Positions 35,975-44,763 of a stretch of 47,061 nt of DNA are shown one piece after another. Each line of letters starts with the position of its first letter. Position 1 is the stretch's first letter. The stretch covers positions 1 to 47,061 of the forward strand of contig JAFUAB010000014.1 in the NCBI GenBank assembly GCA_017460885.1, written 5' to 3'. The notes beneath the pieces are model-generated. The model ran no database searches. It saw only the letters and a list, made by a program, of their open reading frames with translations, and was not told the origin of the DNA. The position numbers and the translations under genes were made by a program. Origin of the DNA: Lachnospiraceae bacterium. GTDB lineage: Bacteria; Bacillota; Clostridia; Lachnospirales; Lachnospiraceae.

Positions 35975-36562
35975 ATGAGCGTAAACGGAGTTACGGGAGC
36001 CTCTGATCTGTACAGTGCTTATTCTGCACAGAACACGGCAACCACACCCCAGACAACTGCAACCGAGAATGCATCGGCTTCTTCTCAGACTGATAGCAGC
36101 GGCGTAGTATACGAAAAATCGGATACAGCTGCAGCCAAACAGGCTACATATGCTAATCCGGCACTTGTATCTCAGCTCAAGAGTGATGCAGAGAGCCGTG
36201 CCGCACAGCTTCAGAGCCTGGTTGAGAAGATGATGAATCAACAGGGCAAAGCAGGCAGTATCTGGGATGCATTACGCACCGGTCAGTTGGAGGTTGATCC
36301 GGCTACCCGTGCGCAGGCGGAAGAGGATGTGTCCGAGGACGGCTACTGGGGCGTAAATAAGACATCTGACAGGATACTGGATTTCGCACAGGCTTTGGCA
36401 GGGGATGATCCTGACAAGCTTGAAGAGATGCGTGAGGCATTCAAAAAGGGATATGATCAGGCACAGAAGACCTGGGGCGGAGAACTGCCCGAGATCAGTC
36501 AGAAGACTTATGACGCTGTCATGAGTAAGTTTGACGATCTGATCGGCTCATTACAAGGCTGA
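35975..36562 (+). CDS. unknown protein under a SigD-like promoter
   Basis: A 195-residue protein with no signal peptide or membrane segment. The N-terminal 60 residues are Ser/Thr/Ala/Gln-rich and probably disordered (MSVNGVTGASDLYSAYSAQN). The C-terminal half is helical and more conserved in character: SDRILDFAQALAGDDPDKLE, MREAFKKGYDQAQKTWGGEL, ISQKTYDAVMSKFDDLI. I have a faint recollection of similar proteins in motile Lachnospiraceae and of DUF5610-like domains, but cannot assign a function. A very strong AAGGAGGTG lies 6 bases before the ATG, so it may be abundant. A SigD-like promoter and a CsrA-type hairpin upstream point to the motility regulon. A terminator closes the unit at 36594. 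Confidence 0.8.
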   Translation: MSVNGVTGASDLYSAYSAQNTATTPQTTATENASASSQTDSSGVVYEKSDTAAAKQATYANPALVSQLKSDAESRAAQLQSLVEKMMNQQGKAGSIWDALRTGQLEVDPATRAQAEEDVSEDGYWGVNKTSDRILDFAQALAGDDPDKLEEMREAFKKGYDQAQKTWGGELPEISQKTYDAVMSKFDDLIGSLQG

Positions 36563-36593
36563 ATTTTGTAAACTGCTATCAGGGATATGAAAC

Positions 36594-36627
36594 GGCACAG
36601 GGCTAATGCTCTGTGCCTGTTTTTTTC
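36594..36627 (+). terminator. rho-independent terminator after the 35975 gene
   Basis: GGCACAG (36594-36600) pairs with CTGTGCC (36611-36617), followed by TGTTTTTTT. It makes 35975 a one-gene unit. Confidence 0.92.
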
Positions 36628-36725
36628 CCTACCGGCCCCTGTTTGTGTTATACTGTTTATATTGCATTAATGAAATATGATAAATCAGTACCTTGCCGGG
36701 AATTATAGTTTAAGGAGGAATCATT

Positions 36726-37292
36726 ATGCCGGATAATAACAAATGGCGATGCAGAGCAGAGGATCTGAAGGGAACCCGTACTGAGGAAAATTTAAAGGCG
36801 GCATTTGCCGGTGAATCGGAAGCACGAAATAAATATACTTTTTTTGCTTCCAAGGCCAAAAAGGAAGGCTATGTTCAGATCTCCAATATTTTTGCGGAGA
36901 CTGCAGCCAATGAAAAGGAACACGCAGAGATATGGTACAAGATACTGACGGGTATTGGCAGCACTGTCGATTGCCTTAAGGAAGCCGCTGAGGGTGAGTC
37001 ATATGAATGGCAGGAAATGTATCCCGGTTTTGCAAAGACCGCCAGAGAAGAAGGCTTTGATGAGATCGCTGAGCTTTTTGAGGGAGTTGCGGCCATAGAA
37101 AAGGAGCATGAAGAAAGATATCGCAGGCTTCTCAAAAACATAGAAGACAAGATCGTTTTTTCAAGGGACGGAGATGCCGTCTGGCAGTGTTCAAACTGCG
37201 GACATATTGTTGTCGGACCGGCGGCTCCGGAGGTTTGCCCCGTGTGCAATCATGCTCAGGCATATTTCCAGCTGAAGGCAGAGAATTACTGA
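36726..37292 (+). CDS. rubrerythrin
   Basis: A 188-residue cytoplasmic peroxidase of anaerobes, reducing hydrogen peroxide with electrons from rubredoxin or NADH oxidoreductases. The N-terminal four-helix bundle carries the diiron ligands ([48 protein letters not shown]) and the C-terminal rubredoxin domain has CSNCG and [22 protein letters not shown] lies before the ATG. It is followed 16 bases later by the acyl carrier protein gene with no terminator, so it may be the first gene of that transcript. A half-site resembling TTATAGT upstream was not convincing as a PerR box. Confidence 0.95.
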   Translation: MPDNNKWRCRAEDLKGTRTEENLKAAFAGESEARNKYTFFASKAKKEGYVQISNIFAETAANEKEHAEIWYKILTGIGSTVDCLKEAAEGESYEWQEMYPGFAKTAREEGFDEIAELFEGVAAIEKEHEERYRRLLKNIEDKIVFSRDGDAVWQCSNCGHIVVGPAAPEVCPVCNHAQAYFQLKAENY

Positions 37293-37308
37293 TCGATTGG
37301 AGGTAGAC

Positions 37309-37548
37309 ATGGAAGCTGTCAGAGATAGGGTTATCGGTATAATGGCTGAGGTGCTTAAGGTCAGTACTGATGTTTTGCAGGATGATGTAGCCATCGGAGA
37401 CATACCGGAGTGGGATTCGCTTCATCATATTCAGCTTGTTTCGGCAATAGAAAAGGCTTTTGATTTCAGATTCACTCCGGACGTGATGATGGATCTTGAA
37501 GATGTGGAAGATATAGTTAATGCTGTTGAATTAAGAGTGAACCAATAG
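37309..37548 (+). CDS. acyl carrier protein
   Basis: A 79-residue carrier with the phosphopantetheine site EWDSLHHIQLV (Ser about 37). It differs from the housekeeping fatty-acid ACP type (DSLD) by having DSLHH and an acidic, specialised sequence, as in carriers dedicated to a secondary pathway. The ATG at 37309 has GGAGGT 6 bases upstream. Its direct neighbours are an AMP-forming ligase that could load it, a LuxE-LuxC reductase and a GNAT, so it probably holds an acyl group for reduction or for transfer to a sugar. The cargo is unknown. Confidence 0.92.
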   Translation: MEAVRDRVIGIMAEVLKVSTDVLQDDVAIGDIPEWDSLHHIQLVSAIEKAFDFRFTPDVMMDLEDVEDIVNAVELRVNQ

Positions 37549-37563
37549 CGTGAGGATACAACG

Positions 37564-39015
37564 ATGCCATCGGTATTAGAGAAAATATACCGTTTCGGAA
37601 GTGACAACCCTGACAAGATCGCACTGCTGAACGGCAAGGATAGTAAGACATACGGACAGATGATTTCCGATATCGTGAGATCGGCACAGATGCTGTCGCA
37701 GAAATTCGGAATCAATAAAGGCGATCGGGTCATACTTGCCGCAGACAAGCAGCTGGAATTTGTTTCGGCATATTTTGCATGTCACCTGTTGGAGGCAGTT
37801 GCCCTTCCCATAGCACCGGATACAAATCCGACCAGATATGATCTGATCAAATCCAGGGTTGCCCCGAGTCTTGTTATAGGTTTTCCGGAAACCGATACCG
37901 GGCTTCAGACGGTGGGACTGGACAGATTTATTTTTGATGATGCTCCCGACCCCACGCACAGCTTCACGTTTCCCGATCCGGAGGCACTGGCCGATATTAT
38001 ATTTACCACAGGCACAACCGGACAGCCTAAGGGAGTCACGCTTTCCCACAAAAACATTGCCGCTGCGGCTCTTAATATTAATACATTCATAGGCAACGAT
38101 ACTGAAGACGTAGAGATGCTGGCTCTTCCGATCTCTCATTCGTTTGGACTCGGCCGGATGAGATGCGCTCTTTCGAACGGACAGACCGTGATCATGCTTG
38201 GCAGCTTTGCAAATGTCAAGCGCTTCTTCCGTTTTATGTCGGAGTATGGTGTTAATGGGTTTGGAATGGTGCCTGCAAGCTGGGCACTTTTAAAAAAATT
38301 GAGCGGTGACGAGTTAGGACGATACAGTGACCAGCTGCATTATATAGAGATAGGCTCCGCACCTATGCCGATCTCTGAGAAGAAGAACCTCATCAGCCTT
38401 CTCCCTCATACCAGGATATGTATGCATTACGGACTGACGGAGGCATCCAGAAGCGCATTTATGGAATTCAACAGTGAATCGGATCGCCTTGATACTGTTG
38501 GAAGACAGTCTCCGAATATGCTGATTACCATCCGTGATGATGAAGGTAATGAAGTTCCCGATGGAGAAGAGGGGGAGATCTGCGTGGAAGGCGATGCTGT
38601 TACCGGTGGTTATCTGGGTCTGCCGCACGATGATTATTTCTGGGGGGATGTATTCAGAACGGGAGACTGGGGTGTTCGTGACGGAGACGGATACATCAGG
38701 CTTAAAAGCCGACGCAAGGAATTGATCAACGTGGGAGGCAAAAAGGTCAGTCCGATCGAAGTTGAAGACGTATTGAAAACCATTGATTTTATAGATGACT
38801 GTGTATGTGTGGGAATTCCCGATCCCGAAGCCATATTGGGAGAAGTGGTAAAGGCGTTTATCATAACCGGAGAACCGGAACGCATAGATAAAGAGGCCAT
38901 AGACGTTATGATCGGCGGCAGGCTGGAAGGATACAAGCATCCGGTTGAGTATGCGGTCATAGATGAGATCCCAAAGACATCCTCAGGCAAGATACAGAGA
39001 CTTCTGCTGAAGTAA
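37564..39015 (+). CDS. AMP-forming acyl-CoA/acyl-ACP ligase
   Basis: An ANL superfamily adenylating enzyme of 483 residues. Visible core motifs: FTTGTTGQPKGVTLSH (P-loop, about 145-160), HYGLTEASRS, GEICVEGDAVTGGYLG, FRTGDWGVRDGDGYIRLKSR and the C-terminal lysine in KTSSGKIQR. It activates a carboxylic acid as an acyl-adenylate and passes it to a thiol, most likely on the adjacent acyl carrier protein 15 bases upstream. The acid cannot be read from sequence; the protein is on the short side, as in ligases for small or medium acids. Confidence 0.9.
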   Translation: MPSVLEKIYRFGSDNPDKIALLNGKDSKTYGQMISDIVRSAQMLSQKFGINKGDRVILAADKQLEFVSAYFACHLLEAVALPIAPDTNPTRYDLIKSRVAPSLVIGFPETDTGLQTVGLDRFIFDDAPDPTHSFTFPDPEALADIIFTTGTTGQPKGVTLSHKNIAAAALNINTFIGNDTEDVEMLALPISHSFGLGRMRCALSNGQTVIMLGSFANVKRFFRFMSEYGVNGFGMVPASWALLKKLSGDELGRYSDQLHYIEIGSAPMPISEKKNLISLLPHTRICMHYGLTEASRSAFMEFNSESDRLDTVGRQSPNMLITIRDDEGNEVPDGEEGEICVEGDAVTGGYLGLPHDDYFWGDVFRTGDWGVRDGDGYIRLKSRRKELINVGGKKVSPIEVEDVLKTIDFIDDCVCVGIPDPEAILGEVVKAFIITGEPERIDKEAIDVMIGGRLEGYKHPVEYAVIDEIPKTSSGKIQRLLLK

Positions 39016-39030
39016 TACAAAGGAACAGAT

Positions 39031-40155
39031 ATGTGGCAACCACAAGGCTTTTATAATCAATATGTACTGAGGACTCCTGTTCTGCTTTCGGGACATGAAT
39101 CCATACGTGGTCTGTATAATTATCCGGCTTCAAGAATAGCTGTGATCCACGGAGAGTCATTTACTTATCAGGATGAGTTTACGGCAGCTTTTTCCGATAA
39201 GGACATCCGGTTTCGCAAGCGCAGCTGGAAGGGAGAACCTGATCTTGACGGTTTAAAGGAAACGATAGGATGGCTTGAAGCTTATAATCCTGATCTGATA
39301 ATAGCGGTTGGGGGCGGATCCGTGATCGACGGCTGTAAAATATGCCGTCTTTTTTATGAGGTTCCGTATTATGAGCATGGTAATACGCGTCTGAATGGCG
39401 GGATATTCAATACCGGCTTTGTCGCGATTCCCACCACGGTCGGCAGTGGTGCCGAGGTTTCTTCGGCAGCGGTATTTCTTGATCACGAGAATCACAGAAA
39501 GGATATGATTGTTCTTCATGAACTGTTGCCTGATGTAGTTGTTTATGACAGTCGGTATGTGATGAATTCTTCTGACAGATTATTGATCTCATCTGCACTG
39601 GATGCCATGGCGCATATACTGGAGGGTTATGTGTCGAATATTGATAACAGTGTAATGGATGTGGCTGCCGAAGAAGGTATGGTTCTGCTGCGTGAAAACC
39701 TGAAGTTGATATTAAGGGAGAATGAATCGCCGGATCCCGGCAGACTTCAATATGCCGGTTTTTTGGGAGGTATCGTACAAAACCATTGCATAGTTGGGGC
39801 AGCACATGCGGTTGCGCATCAGCTGACGGATCACGGCTATTCTCATTCGGAAGCGGTTGCGCTGCTGCTTCCTGCGGTGATCAGGATGAATTCGTCGGAT
39901 ACAAAAACAACAGAAAAGTATGGCAGGATAGCTGTGAAATCCGGGTTTGATGACATAGATGACATGACTGCCTTTATAGAGCAGCTGCTTCATTTCTCCG
40001 GAATAGATGAGCGACGGGAACCTCTTGCAGATCTTTTGCGGGATCTGATGCAAGATGAGGCGGTACGTGAAAATATCAAAAATGATCGAGGTGGAAAAGG
40101 GAACCCGGTAGAAATCACAGACGAGTACATTGAACAGTTGATCGGGAGTATTTGA
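39031..40155 (+). CDS. iron-containing alcohol dehydrogenase
   Basis: A 374-residue group III (Fe-ADH) dehydrogenase. GGGSVIDGCKI is the NAD(P)-binding glycine motif, PTTVGSGAEVSSAAVF the following strand-turn, and the metal ligands are in SALDAMAHILEG (Asp and His about 190-196) and AHAVAHQLTDHGYSHSEAV (His about 255 and 269). It interconverts an aldehyde or ketone and an alcohol. Next to the LuxE-LuxC acid reductase it would reduce the aldehyde to an alcohol; that pairing is inferred. It ends one base before the LuxE-LuxC gene. Confidence 0.9.
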   Translation: MWQPQGFYNQYVLRTPVLLSGHESIRGLYNYPASRIAVIHGESFTYQDEFTAAFSDKDIRFRKRSWKGEPDLDGLKETIGWLEAYNPDLIIAVGGGSVIDGCKICRLFYEVPYYEHGNTRLNGGIFNTGFVAIPTTVGSGAEVSSAAVFLDHENHRKDMIVLHELLPDVVVYDSRYVMNSSDRLLISSALDAMAHILEGYVSNIDNSVMDVAAEEGMVLLRENLKLILRENESPDPGRLQYAGFLGGIVQNHCIVGAAHAVAHQLTDHGYSHSEAVALLLPAVIRMNSSDTKTTEKYGRIAVKSGFDDIDDMTAFIEQLLHFSGIDERREPLADLLRDLMQDEAVRENIKNDRGGKGNPVEITDEYIEQLIGSI

Positions 40156-40156
40156 T

Positions 40157-42634
40157 ATGGGTTTATTGACGGATGAACTGATTAAAAATCCGCCGTTTGA
40201 ATATAACAAAACGGAGAAGGAGCCCGGAGGAGGCTTTTATACGGCACTGATTGAAGAGCTGTGCTTTCATTATAACAACAACCCTATGTATCAAAGGTTT
40301 TGTACTAACAAAGACTTTGATCCCGGGAAGTTTAACGGATCTCTCAGCGAGATCCCACCGGTTCATGTCAGTGTATTTAAAGAGCTGGGCAGAAAACTCA
40401 ACAGTGTTCCGACAGGTGATATCAAACTGACTCTTCAGTCTTCGGCAACCTCGGGAACACCGAGCAGCGTTCCTGTGGATTCGGTCACGTCCAGAAGACA
40501 GGCCAGAACGATGATCAGGGTGGTAAGCGAGTATATAGGAAATGAGAGAAGACCCTTCCTGATCATGGATGTTGACCCGGCCTCCGGCTTCAGAGAGATA
40601 CTCGGAGCCAGATATGCTGCGGTCAGCGGATATCTGAATTTTGCCTCGGATGCGGCGTATTTTCTTAAGATTGATGATAATAATACATATTACTTTGATA
40701 CAGAAGGGATCCGGGATTATGTATCGTCGCTTAAAGGCGAAAGCGCCGTTGTTTTCGGATTTACCTATATTTTGTATTCCGAAGTGATAAAACCGCTTAT
40801 TGACAAGGGCATTAAAATTGCACTGCCCGAGGGATCTAAGGTGATCCATATAGGTGGTTGGAAAAAACTTGAGAGCGAGAAGATAAGCAAGGAAGAGTTT
40901 AATTCACTTGCAGCGGAATTATTTGGAATAGAACCCTCTGATATCATAGATATTTATGGCTTTACCGAACAGATGGGACTTAATTATCCTGATTGTCCGT
41001 GCGGGTGTAAACACACTCCGCTGTATTCGGAGATCATAGTCAGGGATCCCGTGACCGGGGAGGTTTTGCCGGCCGGTCAGGAAGGTCTGCTCGAGTTTGT
41101 TACTCCAATACCCCATTCCTATCCGGGAAATGCGGTATTGACGGATGATATTGGTGCGGTTGTTTCGGGGCAATGTAAATATGGCAGATCGGGAACCCGT
41201 TTCAAGGTGATCGGCAGGTTGAAGAAGGCTGAGATACGGGGATGCGGTGATATTCTTTCCGGAAAGCTGAAATTTGCAGACAGCAGTGTATCAGCAGGTA
41301 GCCGTAACGAAAACAATGCTTTCAGATCATATTACATGGGAGAAATACATTCCGGTGAAAATGCGGCTCAGGAGTTAAAGGATCTCGAAAGGAAATTAAG
41401 GGAAAGGCTTGAATGGATCAGAAGACAGCCGATAGATGCGTTGATCGGTCTGATAGGCAGGGTTTCGTCGAAGTGGAGCGAAAAATCCGGATCCTTTGCT
41501 GATTCTCAGGCTCAGGGACTGACATTTCTTTCGTCATGGTGTTCATCCGAAAATCTGACCCGGATAGCTGATATCGGCCTTCGCGGCAATCGCAAACACG
41601 CAGATGGTTTTATTGCTGCGGACGATAATTCAGTGCATCAGATGCGAACCATGTCGAAGGGACTTGTCTGCCACTGGCTGGCAGGCAATGTGCAGGCACT
41701 CGGAATGTTTGTGCTGGTGCAGAGCATATTGTCAAAGAATGTTAATCTTCTGAGGGTTTCATCGAGGGATAAAGGGGCGTTCAGGTCACTTTTGGAGGCT
41801 TTTTCCGGTGTCGATTTTACTACACCGGGTGGATATGTGATTTCGGGCGATGATCTGCTTTCTGCTATAGCTGTTGTGTCGTTTGATCATGGTGACCGGG
41901 AAGCGGGTCGAACCATGTCGGAGATGGCAGATGTAAGGATAGCCTGGGGAGGTGCCGATGCTGTAAGAGCAGTTTCGGCTTATCCGTCAAAATATGACTG
42001 CACTGATATTATAATGGGGCCCAAGCTCTCTATGGCGGTTGTGTCATGCGAGTCGCTCACGGATCTGCGTAAGGCTCAGAAGCTGGCCAGAAGGATAGCA
42101 GTTGATGCCAGTGTTTTTGATCAGACCGGATGTGCATCCGCTCACAACATCTTTGTGGAAAAGGGAGCCGGGATCAGTCCGCTGGATTTCGCAGGATTAC
42201 TGGGTGAGGGAATGCGCAGGGTGGCTGCTCAGATCCCTAAGGATGCAATGACTCCCGAGGAATTTGCGGCGGTTCACTCCGCCAGGGGACTGTATGATTT
42301 TAAAGGACGTGTTTTCGGTGATGACGACTCCGTGTGGACTGTTCTGTATGATGATGCGGCAGAGCTCAGTTCTCCTATATATTCAAGAGTGGTTTTTGTT
42401 CATCCGGTGGAAAAGCTGGATGATGCTCTGCAGTTTATCACGGATGATATACAGACGATAGGCTTATCCGCGACCGGAGCAAAAGCGGAGGATTTTGCTA
42501 CAGCTGCGGCCGAGCGGGGAGCGGTAAGGTTCCCGGTATGCGGTAAGATGCTTAATTTCGAATCTCCATGGGACGGAATGTTTATAATGGAAAGAATGGT
42601 AAAGTGGATCACGCTTGGAGGACCGATGGTATGA
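40157..42634 (+). CDS. LuxE-LuxC fusion: acyl-protein synthetase/acyl reductase
   Basis: An 825-residue fusion. Residues about 1-375 are a LuxE acyl-protein synthetase (HVSVFKELGRKL, LQSSATSGTPSSVPVDSVTS, the DIYGFTEQMG block, RFKVIGRLKKAEIRGCGD), which activates a carboxylic acid with ATP. Residues about 405-825 are a LuxC aldehyde-dehydrogenase-like reductase (VCHWLAGNVQALGMFVLVQS, DHGDREAG, DQTGCASAHNIFVE with the acyl-accepting Cys about 659). In luminous bacteria the two are separate subunits that make fatty aldehyde. Joined in one chain they should turn an acid, or an acyl group, into an aldehyde with NADPH. No luciferase genes are present, so the role is not light. It lies between Fe-ADH and a GNAT, overlapping the latter by 4 bases. 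Confidence 0.9.
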   Translation: MGLLTDELIKNPPFEYNKTEKEPGGGFYTALIEELCFHYNNNPMYQRFCTNKDFDPGKFNGSLSEIPPVHVSVFKELGRKLNSVPTGDIKLTLQSSATSGTPSSVPVDSVTSRRQARTMIRVVSEYIGNERRPFLIMDVDPASGFREILGARYAAVSGYLNFASDAAYFLKIDDNNTYYFDTEGIRDYVSSLKGESAVVFGFTYILYSEVIKPLIDKGIKIALPEGSKVIHIGGWKKLESEKISKEEFNSLAAELFGIEPSDIIDIYGFTEQMGLNYPDCPCGCKHTPLYSEIIVRDPVTGEVLPAGQEGLLEFVTPIPHSYPGNAVLTDDIGAVVSGQCKYGRSGTRFKVIGRLKKAEIRGCGDILSGKLKFADSSVSAGSRNENNAFRSYYMGEIHSGENAAQELKDLERKLRERLEWIRRQPIDALIGLIGRVSSKWSEKSGSFADSQAQGLTFLSSWCSSENLTRIADIGLRGNRKHADGFIAADDNSVHQMRTMSKGLVCHWLAGNVQALGMFVLVQSILSKNVNLLRVSSRDKGAFRSLLEAFSGVDFTTPGGYVISGDDLLSAIAVVSFDHGDREAGRTMSEMADVRIAWGGADAVRAVSAYPSKYDCTDIIMGPKLSMAVVSCESLTDLRKAQKLARRIAVDASVFDQTGCASAHNIFVEKGAGISPLDFAGLLGEGMRRVAAQIPKDAMTPEEFAAVHSARGLYDFKGRVFGDDDSVWTVLYDDAAELSSPIYSRVVFVHPVEKLDDALQFITDDIQTIGLSATGAKAEDFATAAAERGAVRFPVCGKMLNFESPWDGMFIMERMVKWITLGGPMV

Positions 42635-43173
42635 TATATGATCAAATAATAAAGGGCAGATATGTGAGCCTGAGATCTATGGATGAGTCGGATGCCCGGT
42701 TCTCACTGGATATCAGGCAGGATAAGGAAAAGACAAAATATCTTCATCCTGTTGATAATGATATCGATAAGCAGACTGCCTGGATCAAAAGACAGATGGA
42801 AACACCCGGGGATTATTTTTTTGTGGCTGAGACTGCGGACGGAGACAAGGTAGGAACGATTGGAGTATATGGAATAGAAGGCAATCTGGGACACCTTGGC
42901 AGACTCCTGATGGTGGGCAATCCGTTTCAGTCATTTGAGGCTACCATGCTGGCAATGAAATTTGCATATGAGATTTTAGGGCTTGATGAACTGTACGGAG
43001 ATGTACATGTAGATAATACTGCATCGATCCATATCAGCGGAGCTATGGGATTCCATTTCAAGGAGCCTGTCTATGAGGAGGAGCTTGATCGATGGGTTAA
43101 ATATTGCACCTCCTATCGGAGTGAATTTCCTGAGTATGAAGCAAAGATCAGTCAGATGATCTACAGGGATTGA
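42631..43173 (+). CDS. GNAT family N-acyltransferase
   Basis: A 180-residue RimJ/RimL-like GNAT (GRYVSLRSMDESDARFSLDI, YFFVAETADGDKVGTIGVYG, the acyl-CoA binding MVGNPFQSFEATMLAMKFA and DELYGDVHVDNTASIHISGA). ATG 42631 overlaps the previous stop and has GGAGG 9 bases upstream. It could N-acylate an amino sugar: either as a PseH-like enzyme for pseudaminic acid, which is otherwise missing, or as the enzyme that moves the acyl group from the carrier protein of this cluster to an aminodeoxyhexose. The sequence does not decide. Confidence 0.85.
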   Translation: MIYDQIIKGRYVSLRSMDESDARFSLDIRQDKEKTKYLHPVDNDIDKQTAWIKRQMETPGDYFFVAETADGDKVGTIGVYGIEGNLGHLGRLLMVGNPFQSFEATMLAMKFAYEILGLDELYGDVHVDNTASIHISGAMGFHFKEPVYEEELDRWVKYCTSYRSEFPEYEAKISQMIYRD

Positions 43174-43191
43174 TCGAATTTGGTGAAAAGT

Positions 43192-44676
43192 ATGAAAAGC
43201 AGAACGCTGAAGATAATATTGATAATACTGACAGTTGTGCTGAGTTTTGCATGTTTTCTGGGATATCCTTTGTATAACTGGTACAGGAAGACGTATGACG
43301 CAACATTTACGATACTGGTGTTTACGGTACAGTCTCCAATGAAGGGAGCTAATCTGGGAGTAGTAAAGGGGGCGATCAAGTCCTGTATTCCCGGTGGATT
43401 TCTCTGGCTTTTGTTTATGGCTGTCTTTTTTTATGTTCTTCATAAAAAGCCGGAAGGAAAGATCAGTACATACCTGAGCTGTTTTGCGCCTGCTGTATGC
43501 GGAATCGGACTGATCGTTCTGCTGATATTGGCAAACAAGACCCTGGAGTTTACCGATTATATTAAATTCAGATACTCTGAGACATATTTTATTGAGGAAC
43601 ACTACGTAGAACCGGATGTAAGCAAGATCAAAGCCAAGGATAAACCCAGAAATCTGATCTATATCTATATGGAGAGTGTTGAGACTGCATATGCATCCGA
43701 AGATGTCGGTGGCAGGCAGCCGGATGTCAACTACATTCCGAATCTTACTGAAATAGCCGATGAGAATATTTCCTTTTCAAATACCGACAAGCTGGGAGGA
43801 TTTTATAACTGCGCCCATACCGGATGGACCTCTGCTGCCTTATTCTCGACACAGTCGGGAGTACCCTTTATGACTCCGGTGGGAGGCGGCGGAATATGGG
43901 AGAATTTCGGAGCTTTGATCACCATTGGGGACATATTGGCTGATAAGGGCTTCAAACAGGAATTCATATGCGGATCGGATGCTGAATTCGGTGGCAGAAG
44001 GGCGTTATTTTCTACCCATGGTGACGCTAAGATAATGGACTATCCGGCGGCCGTTGATGCAGGCTATGTAGATGAAGATCATTATGTATGGTGGGGCTTT
44101 GAAGACTTTATGCTATATGATATTGCACAGCAGGAGCTTGAAGAACTGGCTTCCGGTGACCAACCGTTTAATCTTACGCTTCTTACGGTTGATACTCATG
44201 ATGACGGTGGCTATATCTGCGAGTTATGTACGGATGATTATCCGGTTCAGATCGCGAATGTTATAAGCTGTGCAGACAGGCAGGTTGCTGAATTTGTTGA
44301 ATGGTGCAGCGAGCAAAGCTGGTATGATGATACTGTGATCGTTATTCAGGGAGATCATCCCGCCAGAACCAAATATCTTCTTGAAGGAATACCCGCAAAC
44401 GAGAGGACTACGTATAATTGCTTTATCAATACGGTGTTTGATAAATCCGGCGTAAGCTTCAGCAACAGGGCTTTTGTAGCCATGGATATGATGCCAACGG
44501 TTCTGACCGCCATAGGCTTCGAAGTGCCCGGAGACAGACTCGGATTGGGAACAGATCTTTTCTCAGATACACAGACCCTGACGGAAGAGTATGGTTTTGA
44601 CTATATAGATTCCGAACTGGAAAAGCATTCGCAGTGGTTTCTGGATAATATCGTATGGGGCGATATGTCAGAGTAA
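43192..44676 (+). CDS. OpgB/LtaS-like phosphoglycerol transferase 1
   Basis: A 494-residue membrane-anchored sulfatase-fold enzyme. Membrane segments at about 5-27, 61-85 and 99-120 are followed by an extracellular domain from about 155. Metal and catalytic positions can be placed: YIYMESVETAY (Glu), HTGWTSAALFSTQSG (catalytic Thr) and VIQGDHPAR (Asp/His). Such enzymes move glycerol phosphate from phosphatidylglycerol to a glycan or polymer outside the membrane. Start ATG 43192 is preferred over TTG 43180; GGTGAA precedes it. A paralogue follows at 44764. Acceptor unknown, probably the surface polymer made by this region. Confidence 0.88.
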   Translation: MKSRTLKIILIILTVVLSFACFLGYPLYNWYRKTYDATFTILVFTVQSPMKGANLGVVKGAIKSCIPGGFLWLLFMAVFFYVLHKKPEGKISTYLSCFAPAVCGIGLIVLLILANKTLEFTDYIKFRYSETYFIEEHYVEPDVSKIKAKDKPRNLIYIYMESVETAYASEDVGGRQPDVNYIPNLTEIADENISFSNTDKLGGFYNCAHTGWTSAALFSTQSGVPFMTPVGGGGIWENFGALITIGDILADKGFKQEFICGSDAEFGGRRALFSTHGDAKIMDYPAAVDAGYVDEDHYVWWGFEDFMLYDIAQQELEELASGDQPFNLTLLTVDTHDDGGYICELCTDDYPVQIANVISCADRQVAEFVEWCSEQSWYDDTVIVIQGDHPARTKYLLEGIPANERTTYNCFINTVFDKSGVSFSNRAFVAMDMMPTVLTAIGFEVPGDRLGLGTDLFSDTQTLTEEYGFDYIDSELEKHSQWFLDNIVWGDMSE

Positions 44677-44763
44677 AACGATCTCAGTCAATGACAATCT
44701 TCTCGCGTTTTATCCATTCGGTTTCGGTATTGTTGGTATATTTTACGGAGGTAAACAGGGTTT

